From Bacillota bacterium (GTDB lineage: Bacteria > Bacillota > Dethiobacteria > DTU022 > UBA8154), in contig DUNV01000009.1 of NCBI GenBank assembly GCA_012839215.1, forward strand, positions 1-43,311: a DNA stretch of 43,311 nt, read 5' to 3'. Shown in pieces: positions 24,891 through 32,581 of this stretch; positions within the stretch are counted from its first letter, which is position 1, and each line of letters begins with the position of its first letter. Both the position numbers and the translations under genes were made by a program. Under the pieces are notes generated by a model. The model was not told the DNA's origin and searched no databases. It was given only the letters and a program-made list of their open reading frames with translations.

Positions 24891-26003
24891 TTATTCCAAG
24901 GCCGCCTGAAAGGTTTCCAGGTTAGAGCGGATTAAATCAATATAACACTCCCTGCCTTCAATCCCCGCCCCCCCCAGTGGATCGAGTATCAACACGCGTC
25001 CTTTTATTTCCCCGGCAATAACCTGGGCCGCTTTGGAACTTAACTGGGGTTCGGCAAAAAGGACATCTATCCGGTATTCTTCAGCCAGACGAACAAGCTG
25101 TGCCAGCCACCTGGCAGAGGGCTCCTGGCCGGGAAAGGGTTCCACCGCGGCAATTTCCTCTAAGCCGTAGCGTCTGGCAAAATATTTCCAAGCTGAATGG
25201 TAGGAAATGAACTCTTTCCTGGAAAATCCATCGACAGTAGTAATTATCTCCCGGTGGAGTCTTTCCAGCTTTTCCTGGTATTCCCCCAAAGTTTTATCAT
25301 AATGGATGGCGCCTTCGGGATCTATGGTTTTGAGCCTGGAAGTGATCAACGGTGCGATTACCTCTTTGACCAAAACCGGATCGAGCCAGACGTGTGGATC
25401 AAACGAGCCCTGCTCATAACCCTGTCCCGGAGTGCCTGCCCCCGGGGCATCTACCCCCCGAACACTGGCAGCGGGGGTACCGGCATAATTTCCATTGCGG
25501 TTTTCCTGATTCCCGCCTTGCCCACTGCCATCAAGGCCTGCCCGGGCTGCCCCGCCTGCCTTGTCCGGATACAGAGGGCTGTATCCAAGAAGATGTTTGC
25601 CCATATTTGCCGTAATTTCCAGGGTTTCAACACTTTCTGCCTGGGCCAGGCTGATCACCCAATTGTCCACACCCCCACCGATAAAAACAAACAGATCGGC
25701 ACCGGCAACCGCCTTGGCCAGCTCCACGGTGGGCTCATAGGTATGGGGGCTTGCTCCAGATGGCAAAAGACCAAGCACACCCACCCTTCCCCCCCCAAGG
25801 TTATCAATTATGTCCGCCAGGGGGAAAATAGTGGTAATCACCGTCACGGCAACCACCGAGCCCCCTTCGTCATCCAGGGTGGAGGAAGCCCCCCTCCCGT
25901 TGTCAGGCAAATCCAGCCCGGCAGAACTACAGCCTGCCCAAAACAACGATGATATAAACAATATGATTAGCAGAGGTAACGACCTGACCGAATTAAATTT
26001 CAT
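24891..26003 (-). CDS. Orphan ZnuA/TroA-family metal-binding lipoprotein
   Basis: A cluster A-I substrate-binding protein for Zn or Mn uptake, 370 residues. It has a lipoprotein signal peptide with the lipobox LFWAGC (Cys25). Probable metal ligands sit in SGASPHTYEP, FDPHVWLDP, FISYHSAWKYFARRYG and VLFAEPQLSS. Between the first two, zinc transporters often have a His-rich loop. Here a Gly/Ala/Asn-rich low-complexity stretch of about 45 residues lacks histidine entirely. No ABC permease or ATPase gene is adjacent. The 5' region has a good promoter and two dyads that could bind a metal regulator. Zn versus Mn cannot be decided. Confidence 0.88.
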   Translation of the reverse strand: MKFNSVRSLPLLIILFISSLFWAGCSSAGLDLPDNGRGASSTLDDEGGSVVAVTVITTIFPLADIIDNLGGGRVGVLGLLPSGASPHTYEPTVELAKAVAGADLFVFIGGGVDNWVISLAQAESVETLEITANMGKHLLGYSPLYPDKAGGAARAGLDGSGQGGNQENRNGNYAGTPAASVRGVDAPGAGTPGQGYEQGSFDPHVWLDPVLVKEVIAPLITSRLKTIDPEGAIHYDKTLGEYQEKLERLHREIITTVDGFSRKEFISYHSAWKYFARRYGLEEIAAVEPFPGQEPSARWLAQLVRLAEEYRIDVLFAEPQLSSKAAQVIAGEIKGRVLILDPLGGAGIEGRECYIDLIRSNLETFQAALE

Positions 26004-26041
26004 TTATCCGGATTGACCATCCTAGCCAAGTATTTTATTAT

Positions 26042-26093
26042 TGCAACTTATTTGCATTTATCTTATTTTAGTAAAGATAAGCATTGATGTCAA
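26042..26093 (-). promoter_or_regulatory. Promoter with two overlapping dyads upstream of the ZnuA-like gene
   Basis: On the minus strand TTGACA (26093-26088), 17 bp, TAAAAT (26070-26065) form a near-consensus SigA promoter. TTATCTT/AAGATAA (26058-26064 and 26074-26080, 9-bp gap) spans the -10 element, and TGCAA/TTGCA (26042-26046 and 26052-26056, 5-bp gap) lies at the likely transcription start. Both are placed as repressor operators would be. Neither is a clear match to the Zur, Fur or MntR consensus. Confidence 0.5.
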
Positions 26094-26109
26094 TAAAACA
26101 CAGATGCCT

Positions 26110-26138
26110 TTGGCAGGCCCCCGCCAGTATGCTATAAT
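26110..26138 (+). promoter_or_regulatory. Probable SigA promoter of the UPF0173 gene
   Basis: TTGGCA (26110-26115), 17 bp, TATAAT (26133-26138), ending 34 bp before the ATG at 26173. Confidence 0.6.
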
Positions 26139-26172
26139 TGGAAATGAAAAAATATTCAAAGGGAGTGGCAAA

Positions 26173-26844
26173 ATGCCCAAACTTACATTTCTCGGTCATG
26201 CCTGTTTTTTATTGGAAGAAGAGGGAAAGGAAACCCTTGTTTTTGATCCTTTTTTACGGGAAAATCCACAGGCCACCCGCAAGCCGGAGGATCTCAAGGT
26301 GAGTTATATACTCGTTTCCCACGCCCATTTTGATCACATGGGGGATGCCTATGAAATTGCCAAGGCAAATCAGGCGACGATTATTTCTATATCAGAAATC
26401 TCCAGTGATGCGCAGGAAAAGGGACTCTCCGCCCACCCTTTAAACATTGGGGGCAAATTTAATTTTCCCTTCGGATGGGTTAAACTGACCCTGGCCTTTC
26501 ATGGTTCCGGGATTGCCGGGGGGCATGCCTGTGGTTTTGTGGTCAACTACCATGGCAAAAACATCTATTTTGCCGGGGATACGGGCCTTTTTAGCGATAT
26601 GAAACTAATTGGCGAGCTTACACCGTTGGATATTGCTCTTCTGCCCATCGGTGACAATTACACCATGGGTATTGATGATGCTGTCCATGCCGCTTCCTTT
26701 CTTGGGGCCAAATTGGTTGTCCCCTACCACTATAACACCTGGCCCCTGGTAGAGGCAGATCCCCAGGAATTTAGGAAGAAGGTTGAAGATAAAACAGGTT
26801 CACGTTGCCTTGTCATCGCCCCCGGGGAAAGCCATAGTTTTTAA
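26173..26844 (+). CDS. UPF0173 metal-dependent hydrolase (MBL fold)
   Basis: A 223-residue minimal metallo-beta-lactamase-fold protein: MPKLTFLGHACFLLE at the start, the metal motif VSHAHFDHMGD near residue 48, YFAGDTGLFSDM near residue 134, IALLPIGDNYTMG near residue 153, and VVPYHYNTWP near residue 180. This matches UPF0173 (YtkL-like), whose substrate is unknown. ATG 26173 has GGGAGTGG upstream; the frame extends to 26041 but that part overlaps the promoter. It is divergent from the metal-binding lipoprotein gene and upstream of the tRNA gene. Confidence 0.9.
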   Translation: MPKLTFLGHACFLLEEEGKETLVFDPFLRENPQATRKPEDLKVSYILVSHAHFDHMGDAYEIAKANQATIISISEISSDAQEKGLSAHPLNIGGKFNFPFGWVKLTLAFHGSGIAGGHACGFVVNYHGKNIYFAGDTGLFSDMKLIGELTPLDIALLPIGDNYTMGIDDAVHAASFLGAKLVVPYHYNTWPLVEADPQEFRKKVEDKTGSRCLVIAPGESHSF

Positions 26845-26867
26845 GCAAACGGAGAAACGGCGCCCTC

Positions 26868-26896
26868 TTGCATTTCAGAAGGCAAAATGTTATAAT
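26868..26896 (+). promoter_or_regulatory. Promoter of tRNA-Thr
   Basis: TTGCAT (26868-26873), a 17-bp spacer and consensus TATAAT (26891-26896), ending 24 bp before the tRNA. Confidence 0.7.
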
Positions 26897-26920
26897 CCGC
26901 TTACAAAAAACAATCAGTAA

Positions 26921-26996
26921 GCCGGCATAGCTCAATTGGTAGAGCAGCGGAATCGTAATCCGCCTGTTGGGGGTTCAAGTCCTCTTGCCGGCTCCA
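26921..26996 (+). tRNA. tRNA-Thr (anticodon CGT)
   Basis: The sequence folds as a full cloverleaf: acceptor GCCGGCA/TGCCGGC, D arm with AGCTCAATTGGTAGAGC, anticodon stem GCGGA/TCCGC enclosing loop ATCGTAA (anticodon CGT, reading ACG), and T arm with GGTTCAAGTCC. Discriminator T and an encoded CCA end the gene. It has its own promoter, and a hairpin with a T-run follows. Confidence 0.96.
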
Positions 26997-27014
26997 GTTT
27001 TGGAAATACCACGT

Positions 27015-27063
27015 CCGCCCATTTCAACACCACTTGGAAGGGCGGCTTCTTTTTGGTTTTTTT
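27015..27063 (+). terminator. Terminator after tRNA-Thr
   Basis: CCGCCC (27015-27020) pairs with GGGCGG (27040-27045) across a 19-base loop whose ends also pair partly, followed by CTTCTTTTTGGTTTTTTT. Confidence 0.75.
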
Positions 27064-27174
27064 AAGCTGTTGTAACAATTATACAAGTGCAACCCATCCA
27101 TATAGACATGCCAAAATACAGGAAACCTCCCGTCCGTACTGCACCGCCACCATAAACTTTGTGATCATAAACCT

Positions 27175-27208
27175 AATTAAAAATAGGGCAAGGAATTTTT
27201 CCTTGCCC
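27175..27208 (-). terminator. Terminator after the RutB-like gene
   Basis: A perfect 10-bp stem GGGCAAGGAA/TTCCTTGCCC (27186-27208) with a 3-base loop. On the minus strand it is followed by TATTTTTAATTAG, about 13 bp after the RutB-like stop codon. Confidence 0.85.
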
Positions 27209-27221
27209 TCTGGGCCTCACG

Positions 27222-27995
27222 CTATTTAGAGGAAAGTGCCTTCTTAAAATCGTCTGAGGTTGTTACCCATCCAAAAAGGTTTTCCACATTCCAGATGGTA
27301 GCCTCCTGTGTAAAATCCGGCCCTGCATTACCGCAGGCATCCTTGACCAGGATGGGATGGTAATCATAGAAAAACGCATCCCTAAGGGTAGACTCTACAC
27401 AGACATTCGTAGCAATTCCCATCAGTACCACATGTTTAATATCGAATGTCTTTAATACAATATCCAGCTCGGTATTGTAAAAACCGCTATATCTTTGCTT
27501 ATCGATGACTATATCCCCCTTTTGGGGTTTAAGCGCATCGGCAATCTCCCAATCCCATGTGCCCCGGGTCACGAATTTGCCTTTCCAATCGGGGTTGGAA
27601 CTCATTAGAACCAGCCCTACCTCTTTCAAGGGGTTGGGGGAATTGACTCCACCGGCATCAGAATAATCTTCCCTGAAACCCATCCTGAGATATATTACTT
27701 TTGATCCCGCTTCCCTGGCCGCATCAATAACTTTTTTGTTCGCCTTGATAACGCCCTCTACCTTTTCCTCCTCAAACATACCGGCTACATCAAACATTCC
27801 ACCCTTGCTGCAGAAAGCATTCTGCATATCGATAACGAGTACAGCAGTTCTGAGGGGATCAATTTCAATTTTTTCCGGTGCTGCTGAAAGGGTTACAGAC
27901 CCCTTTCCGGCATCCGCAGCCAGGAGCGGCTGTACCGTTAGTGCCAACAACAACAGAACACAGGTCGCAATAATAAACAAATTCCTTTTTTTCAT
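27222..27995 (-). CDS. Exported isochorismatase-family amidase, RutB-like
   Basis: 257 residues: a classical Sec signal peptide (MKKRNLFIIATCVLLLLALT, cleavage probably after LLA near residue 26) precedes a cysteine-hydrolase domain. Catalytic residues fit the family: Asp56 in LVIDMQNAF, Lys166 in IVIDKQRYSGFYNTELD, Cys199 in GIATNVCVESTLRDAF. The RYSGF(Y/F)NT and NVCVESTLRD blocks and the late FGWV are close to RutB, the ureidoacrylate amidase of the pyrimidine Rut pathway. RutB is cytosolic and has no signal peptide. No other rut genes are present. GGGGGA precedes the ATG, and a strong promoter with a roughly 150-nt leader lies upstream. Confidence 0.88.
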   Translation of the reverse strand: MKKRNLFIIATCVLLLLALTVQPLLAADAGKGSVTLSAAPEKIEIDPLRTAVLVIDMQNAFCSKGGMFDVAGMFEEEKVEGVIKANKKVIDAAREAGSKVIYLRMGFREDYSDAGGVNSPNPLKEVGLVLMSSNPDWKGKFVTRGTWDWEIADALKPQKGDIVIDKQRYSGFYNTELDIVLKTFDIKHVVLMGIATNVCVESTLRDAFFYDYHPILVKDACGNAGPDFTQEATIWNVENLFGWVTTSDDFKKALSSK

Positions 27996-28023
27996 GTAAT
28001 TTCCCCCTTAAGGATAATTTGTC

Positions 28024-28112
28024 AAATACCCGGAGCCCCTTGCAGCGACTTTTGCTACCAACATTCGGTGTTGCTTATCCCGGCATTTATCAACTCCCTT
28101 GTCAAGGTATTC
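28024..28112 (-). ncRNA. Possible structured leader of the RutB-like gene
   Basis: Within the long 5' leader, AATACC and GGTATT (28025-28030 and 28107-28112) could close an outer stem, GGAG and CTCC (28032-28035 and 28094-28097) a second, and AACA/TGTT around 28058-28073 a hairpin. I do not recognise a known riboswitch core. The nested order suggests an RNA element, but no covariation can be tested from one sequence. Confidence 0.25.
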
Positions 28113-28153
28113 GAGGTATTCATGTAATTCCGAATCCCCTTACTATATACCAT

Positions 28154-28182
28154 ATATTAATCATTTCTGTATATTTTGTCAA
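28154..28182 (-). promoter_or_regulatory. Promoter of the RutB-like gene
   Basis: TTGACA (28182-28177), 17 bp, TAATAT (28159-28154) on the minus strand, about 160 bp before the ATG at 27995. The rest of the 296-bp gap 27996-28291 shows no gene. Confidence 0.6.
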
Positions 28183-28291
28183 TGGATTAGATCTTATCTG
28201 CAAATTATCTTTCTTTTGAAAACCCTTTTTGAAATCTTTTGTGAATTCAGGAAATGATTGAAACGGGGGTTTCGTATAGGCTAGTCCACGA

Positions 28292-28771
28292 TTAACCAAA
28301 CAAAAAATCAGCCAGGAGGCCGGTCAGAGAAGGAATAGCCAGATAGATTGCATTTTTAAGCAGCACAAAACGGGGTCCCAAAAAGGTAAACTCATAAGGC
28401 AGGTGCCCAACGTTGATCATTCCCCAGGCGGTGATCATGGCTATCGCCGTCCCGGTGGTGACCGTCTCACGGAAAACAGCATCGAATAAGGGGAAAAAGG
28501 CATAAGGTCCTCCCTGAATAAGTGCGCCGATAATGGGCCCAAAAATTAAACCTTTCCAGCCGGATTCGGCACCTAGCCAGGCCTGTAAGGCCTTTTCAGG
28601 TATTAATATATCTAGAAAGCCAACGATGACGAATGCACATAACAAAAGCGGCAAAATGGATAAAAACATTTTTTTTGCCTCCTTGAGGCTTTCAAAATGC
28701 TTGCCCTGCCGGTAGTTGATAAATAAAAATATTACCGCCATAAGGGAGAGTACTATCACCGCATCAGTCAT
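28292..28771 (-). CDS. COG0701-type permease, second half-size subunit
   Basis: A 159-residue membrane protein with about four or five transmembrane helices. It shares with its upstream partner the core AWLGAESGWKGLIFGPIIG followed by GGPYAFFPLFDAVF, the pattern of half-size COG0701 (DUF318/ArsP-like) permeases, where two short subunits replace one eight-helix protein. ATG 28771 overlaps the end of the upstream gene by eight bases, indicating coupled translation. Substrate is unknown; relatives move arsenicals or metals, but no Cys-rich metal motif or ArsR gene is seen. Confidence 0.8.
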   Translation of the reverse strand: MTDAVIVLSLMAVIFLFINYRQGKHFESLKEAKKMFLSILPLLLCAFVIVGFLDILIPEKALQAWLGAESGWKGLIFGPIIGALIQGGPYAFFPLFDAVFRETVTTGTAIAMITAWGMINVGHLPYEFTFLGPRFVLLKNAIYLAIPSLTGLLADFLFG

Positions 28772-29335
28772 CCTGCATACCGCCCTTCCCGGATTTTTCA
28801 CCTTTAGCCCGCAGCAGTTCTACCTCGGACCTAATCCTGGCAGTATAGCCGGGTAAAAAATAGTTTACAGCCGCTCCTGCCAATACAGGGATAGCAAAGG
28901 TAATTATAAAACGAATAACAGTTATTCTCACACCAACAAAAGCTATTTCGATCGGTATACGGCCCACGTACCAAAGGGTTTTAGCTGCCACAAAACTGAT
29001 CATCGTGCCTATATTCGCCCCCGAAATTATAAGTGTAGCCATCAAAGGATAGAAAAAGAAGGGGCCGCCGGGAACCATGGCGCCCAACAGTGTTCCTAAA
29101 AAGGGCCCTTTCCAACCTGCCTCCTCCCCCAGCCACCTGTTCACCATTTCCTTGGAGATCAGGGTAGAAACTGAACCAGCTACAACAAAAGCGATGATCA
29201 GCAATGGGAAAACCTGTAATAGAGTTTTCCCACCGGCAAGAAAACCTCCGCCAACAAGGGGAGTCCCCCCTTGATAAAAGCAATTAAAACCATAATGAGG
29301 GCGGCTAATGCCATACCCAAGGTGGTCTTGTTCAC
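28764..29335 (-). CDS. COG0701-type permease, first half-size subunit, with apparent frameshift
   Basis: Reading from GTG 29335 (AAAAGGAGTC just upstream) gives VNKTTLGMALAALIMVLIAFIKGG, a good first transmembrane helix. The frame then fails. Translation continues in another phase as GGTPLVGGGFLAGGKTLLQVF to the stop at 28764. The switch falls in a run of six Gs (29265-29270 on the plus strand as Cs); a seventh G would join the two parts into one protein of about 190 residues. The main part has WLGEEAGWKGPFLGTLLG and VPGGPFFFYPLMATL, matching the second subunit. Either a recent mutation, a slippery or phase-variable tract, or a sequencing error. Confidence 0.75.
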
Positions 29336-29377
29336 GGTTTGACTCCTTTTGCCATTTACTTTGAACCGCACACATTT

Positions 29378-29680
29378 CTAATCATATTTTCTTCTCCTTT
29401 GTTCGAGTTCCTCATTCAGGCGCTCAATGCGATCCAGAAGATCAAGGATTATCGCCGCACCGCTAAAATTTACTCCCAGGGAACTACGAAGACGTAATGC
29501 CTTATAGGCACGCCCAATATGATCGGCCCTGATAAGCCGGCCCTTGATATCAATAATTCCCTGATCAGCCATCTTCAGGAGCATTTCACGGGGGAGTTCT
29601 ACATCATCATAATCCACCCAGTTCAGCCTCTCGTGAACCTCGGCTTCAATACAATATATTTCCAGCTGGTATTTTTTCAT
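29378..29680 (-). CDS. cbpM: CbpM-like chaperone modulator
   Basis: The 100-residue protein follows a DnaJ/CbpA gene by 15 bp and has the MerR-like helix layout of CbpM, the specific inhibitor of CbpA: LPREMLLKMADQGIIDIKGRLI, then a IGRAYKALRLRSSLGVNFSGAAIILDLLDRIE helical block (read in two parts around residues 55-85) and a charged tail. GGGAGGAG precedes the ATG. In enterobacteria CbpM binds the J-domain of CbpA and blocks its action with DnaK. The permease genes follow on the same strand. Confidence 0.85.
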   Translation of the reverse strand: MKKYQLEIYCIEAEVHERLNWVDYDDVELPREMLLKMADQGIIDIKGRLIRADHIGRAYKALRLRSSLGVNFSGAAIILDLLDRIERLNEELEQRRRKYD

Positions 29681-29695
29681 GGCATACTCCTCCCA

Positions 29696-30736
29696 TCACC
29701 CTGTTATTTCTGCAAGTTTACGGTAAAGTTCTTCTGCCCGGGGCCCAATTTGATCAGGAATATCCACAACCACTAGTAAATACAGATCCCCGTACCCGCC
29801 ATCCCTGCGGGGCATCCCTTTTCCACGCAGACGCAACCTAAACCCACTATGGGTGCGAGGAGGTATCGTTACCCGAACGGATCCACCCAAAGTTGGTGCC
29901 ATAATTTTATCTCCCAGGACAGCTTGCCAGGGCTGAATTGTCACCCTGGCTTCCAAATCATCCCCACTAAGCTCAAACCGGGGATGGGGAAGCACCCTGA
30001 TTTTGAGATATAGATCGCCGCGCTGCCCTCCGGCCTCCGCATCCCCGCCTTGGCCCTGGAGGCGTACCTTTTTCCCACTGCGTGCATCGCGGGGCACCTT
30101 TAGTTTGATCGTTTTTGCCTCGGCAACCTGGCCGCTACCACCGCATGTCGGGCAGAAACTGTTTCCCACTTGCCCGCTGCCACCACATTGTTTACATAAG
30201 TCTTGTAATGAAAATTGGATCTGTTTTTCCTGGCCCCCGTATATCTCTTCGAGGGTAACCTCCAACTCCGCGTCAATATCGACGCCGCGTCTGGGCCGCC
30301 GGGGGCGATGTTTCGCACCGGCAAAACCCCCGCCGAAAATTGATTCAAAAAAATCACTAAAACTTCCTGCATCCGCGCCTCCGCCAAAGCTGAAGGTGTA
30401 ACCATCGAATTCCCCGCCAAAACCCTGGGAGGTTTTCCATCCAGCACCGGTGCCCGGCCATCCCTGCTGTTGGCCCTGGTAGGCCTGGAAGTCATCACCG
30501 TGTTTCCAGTTAGCCCCAAGTCGATCATAGCGGGCACGCTTTTCTTTATCCTTGAGTACCTCATACGCCTCATTGATCAACTTGAATTTCTTTTCCGCTT
30601 TTTCCTTGCCCTCAGCCGGTTGCAAATCTGGATGGTGCTGGCGCGCCAGCTTCCGGTAGGCATTGCGTATATCCTTCTCGGTGGCGTTGCGCTCAACACC
30701 CAGTATCTTATAATAATCCTGAAATTTTACAGCCAT
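29696..30736 (-). CDS. DnaJ/CbpA-type co-chaperone
   Basis: 346 residues: an N-terminal J-domain (about 6-72) with the HPD motif in ARQHHPDLQ, a Gly/Phe-rich linker (about 90-140), and a type II-like C-terminal substrate-binding pair of beta domains. Unlike CbpA it holds two zinc-type repeats, CKQCGGSG and CPTCGGSG, near residues 180-205, half of the four in DnaJ. The partner would be DnaK, not in the window. It is first in the dnaJ-cbpM-permease run and has its own promoter. The shared transcript with cbpM argues for CbpA over housekeeping DnaJ. Confidence 0.9.
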   Translation of the reverse strand: MAVKFQDYYKILGVERNATEKDIRNAYRKLARQHHPDLQPAEGKEKAEKKFKLINEAYEVLKDKEKRARYDRLGANWKHGDDFQAYQGQQQGWPGTGAGWKTSQGFGGEFDGYTFSFGGGADAGSFSDFFESIFGGGFAGAKHRPRRPRRGVDIDAELEVTLEEIYGGQEKQIQFSLQDLCKQCGGSGQVGNSFCPTCGGSGQVAEAKTIKLKVPRDARSGKKVRLQGQGGDAEAGGQRGDLYLKIRVLPHPRFELSGDDLEARVTIQPWQAVLGDKIMAPTLGGSVRVTIPPRTHSGFRLRLRGKGMPRRDGGYGDLYLLVVVDIPDQIGPRAEELYRKLAEITG

Positions 30737-30808
30737 AAAACAACCTCACATTTTCTGGCAACTTGGCACAATCTCATGTCTTTCGGCTCTCTTTCTGCCT
30801 TTCTACCA

Positions 30809-30837
30809 ATTATACAAAATTTTTTACTATCGGACAA
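30809..30837 (-). promoter_or_regulatory. Promoter of the dnaJ-cbpM run
   Basis: On the minus strand TTGTCC (30837-30832), 17 bp, consensus TATAAT (30814-30809). A GGGGAATCCCC palindrome (30846-30856) sits just upstream of the -35. No CIRCE heat-shock operator was found. The 293-bp gap 30737-31029 shows no gene. Confidence 0.55.
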
Positions 30838-31029
30838 GAATTTCCGGGGAATCCCCTTGCTATTAAAAATGTTATGAAATATGCCGGGATTGGGGTCGTG
30901 ATGGCAGGAATCCAGCCCTTGCCAGCGAAATATAGTAGGTATTACCGGATCAACGGGGAGCAGATGTGAACTGTTTCCAAAGTTGCTGCAATATAGAAAA
31001 CACTTTATACAACCAGGGGCGGTGAGAAA

Positions 31030-32142
31030 ATGGGAGAGATATATACAATACCTATAGAAAAGCTTGTCCCGGGTCTTGTCCTTGCGGAGGATATAAGGCA
31101 TGCGCAAACAGGCGTTGTATTGATCCCCTCCGGAACCCCCATTGACGAACGCCATCTGGCCCGCCTAAAATATTTCAGGCACGCCGGTGAAGAAATAAAA
31201 TGCATGGTTCCCGAACCTCCCGGCGTAGCAGATGTATCATCACCAGCAATCGAAACCGGTATCAAGCCACTCCCCCTGACAGTCGATGAAACGACGAGAA
31301 AAATTTACATCAAGGCATTTGAAACCACAAAGAAATTTTTTAGCAAGTATAAAAATATTGAGTATGCCGATATCCAGGCCATAAAGGCTGTTGCAGAAAA
31401 TATCTCTGCTCAGATAGTGCGCAATCCGGCCATTTTATCACACGTGGCAATTTTAAAAGCAATCGACAGCTACACTTTTTCGCATTCGGTAAATGTAGCC
31501 ATATATGCCGCCGCCTTGGCCCATTTCCTGGGCCACAGCACTGCCGAAATAAATGGAATTTGCCTGGCGGGATTGCTGCATGATATAGGAAAATTGGATA
31601 TACCCAGGAAAATAGTGGAGAAACCGGGTCCGCTGACTGAAGACGAATATAAAATTATGCAAAAACATGCCCTGCTTGGCTACCTGCGGTTAAAAAAAAC
31701 ACCACATATCAATGAAAATGTGCTGGCAGCAGTAAGCCAGCACCATGAAAAGATAGATGGGTCGGGCTATTACCGGGGCTTAAAAGGGGATGAAATTCAC
31801 CCCTGGGCAATTATCCTGGCTGTAGCCGATGTTTATGATGCTCTGACTACCGATCGGGTTTACCGCACAGCCCTGCTCCCGCATGAAGGCGCAGAAATTC
31901 TGATGGCAAGCTGCAGTCTCAATCACCTTGAATTTAATGCAGTGAAGTTTTTTACCGAAAAAATCCCTTTTTACCCACCGGGAACCCGGGTTGTTTTAAA
32001 CACCGGCGAAATAGGTTATATTATGGCCTACCATGTTAACACACCCCTGCGCCCCATAGTCAATATAAATCGTGAAGGCAAGGGTAGCATGATCGATCTA
32101 TCTAGGAACCATACCGTGATGATCACAAGAATAATAAGATAG
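31030..32142 (+). CDS. HD-GYP-domain phosphohydrolase (GYY variant)
   Basis: 370 residues with an unclassified N-terminal region (about 1-120) and a HD-GYP domain (about 140-320): SHSVNVAIYAAALA, the metal HD pair His184-Asp185 in LLHDIGKLDIP, HALLGY, His238-His239, and DGSGYYRGLKGDEIHPWA at about 243-260, with ADVYDALTTDRVYR after. HD-GYP proteins hydrolyse cyclic di-GMP or related dinucleotides. The third residue of the namesake GYP triplet is Tyr248 here, not Pro. GGTGAG precedes the ATG. There is no receiver or sensor domain, so its input is unclear. Confidence 0.92.
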   Translation: MGEIYTIPIEKLVPGLVLAEDIRHAQTGVVLIPSGTPIDERHLARLKYFRHAGEEIKCMVPEPPGVADVSSPAIETGIKPLPLTVDETTRKIYIKAFETTKKFFSKYKNIEYADIQAIKAVAENISAQIVRNPAILSHVAILKAIDSYTFSHSVNVAIYAAALAHFLGHSTAEINGICLAGLLHDIGKLDIPRKIVEKPGPLTEDEYKIMQKHALLGYLRLKKTPHINENVLAAVSQHHEKIDGSGYYRGLKGDEIHPWAIILAVADVYDALTTDRVYRTALLPHEGAEILMASCSLNHLEFNAVKFFTEKIPFYPPGTRVVLNTGEIGYIMAYHVNTPLRPIVNINREGKGSMIDLSRNHTVMITRIIR

Positions 32143-32173
32143 CTCCGGTAGGCAACCCTAAAGGAGGTGGAAA

Positions 32174-32482
32174 TTGGTGTCGATAGTAAATATTACCGTA
32201 ATTCCCCTCGGTACGGGAAACACTAGTCTGAGCAGTTATGTCGCTGCCTGCCAACGTGAACTGGAACAGCATGGGGCAGGACTTAAATATGAGCTTACCG
32301 CCATGGGAACAATTATAGAAGGGGATCTGGAAAGGATCCTGCCCCTGATCCAACGCCTACATGAAGTTCCCTTTAAGCACGGTGCTGCACGCGTCAGCAC
32401 TACTATTAGCATTGATGATCGTCGGGATAGGGCCATCAGCATGGCAGGAAAGGTAAATTCGGTGCGGGAAAAATTGGAATGA
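32174..32482 (+). CDS. MTH1187-family (DUF77) thiamine-binding-like protein
   Basis: 102 residues of the MTH1187/YkoF-like family: VNITVIPLGTGNTSLSSYVA at the N-terminus, GLKYELTAMGTIIEGDLERIL in the middle, and VSTTISIDDRRDR near the C-terminus. These form a ferredoxin-like fold dimer, and some bind thiamine or its precursors. TTG 32174 and GTG 32177 both suit the AAGGAGG site; either could start. It follows the HD-GYP gene by 31 bp, probably on one transcript. Its role in this context is unknown. Confidence 0.88.
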   Translation: MVSIVNITVIPLGTGNTSLSSYVAACQRELEQHGAGLKYELTAMGTIIEGDLERILPLIQRLHEVPFKHGAARVSTTISIDDRRDRAISMAGKVNSVREKLE

Positions 32483-32581
32483 AGGACCGATTGTATCCCA
32501 GCAACTGCGAAGGCTCTATAGGTGGCACGGCTTGCCCTGGTTCCATCACTGAGGCAAGCCGCCGCCGGCCCGAAAGCCCGC

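Noticed and set aside
25197-25952. Open frame of 251 codons on the plus strand
   Set aside because: Antisense to the metal-binding lipoprotein gene, with random-looking composition.
26936-27229. Open frame of 97 codons on the plus strand
   Set aside because: Starts inside tRNA-Thr and crosses its terminator.
28024-28150. Guanidine (ykkC), TPP, c-di-GMP or cobalamin riboswitch in the RutB-like leader
   Set aside because: The conserved cores of these classes are not present; only generic nested pairing remains.
30809-30856. CIRCE heat-shock operator upstream of dnaJ
   Set aside because: The TTAGCACTC-N9-GAGTGCTAA pattern is absent; the GGGGAATCCCC palindrome is different.
30727-31155. Open frame of 142 codons on the minus strand
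   Set aside because: Spans the divergent promoter region between dnaJ and the HD-GYP gene, with Cys/His-rich random composition and no ribosome site.
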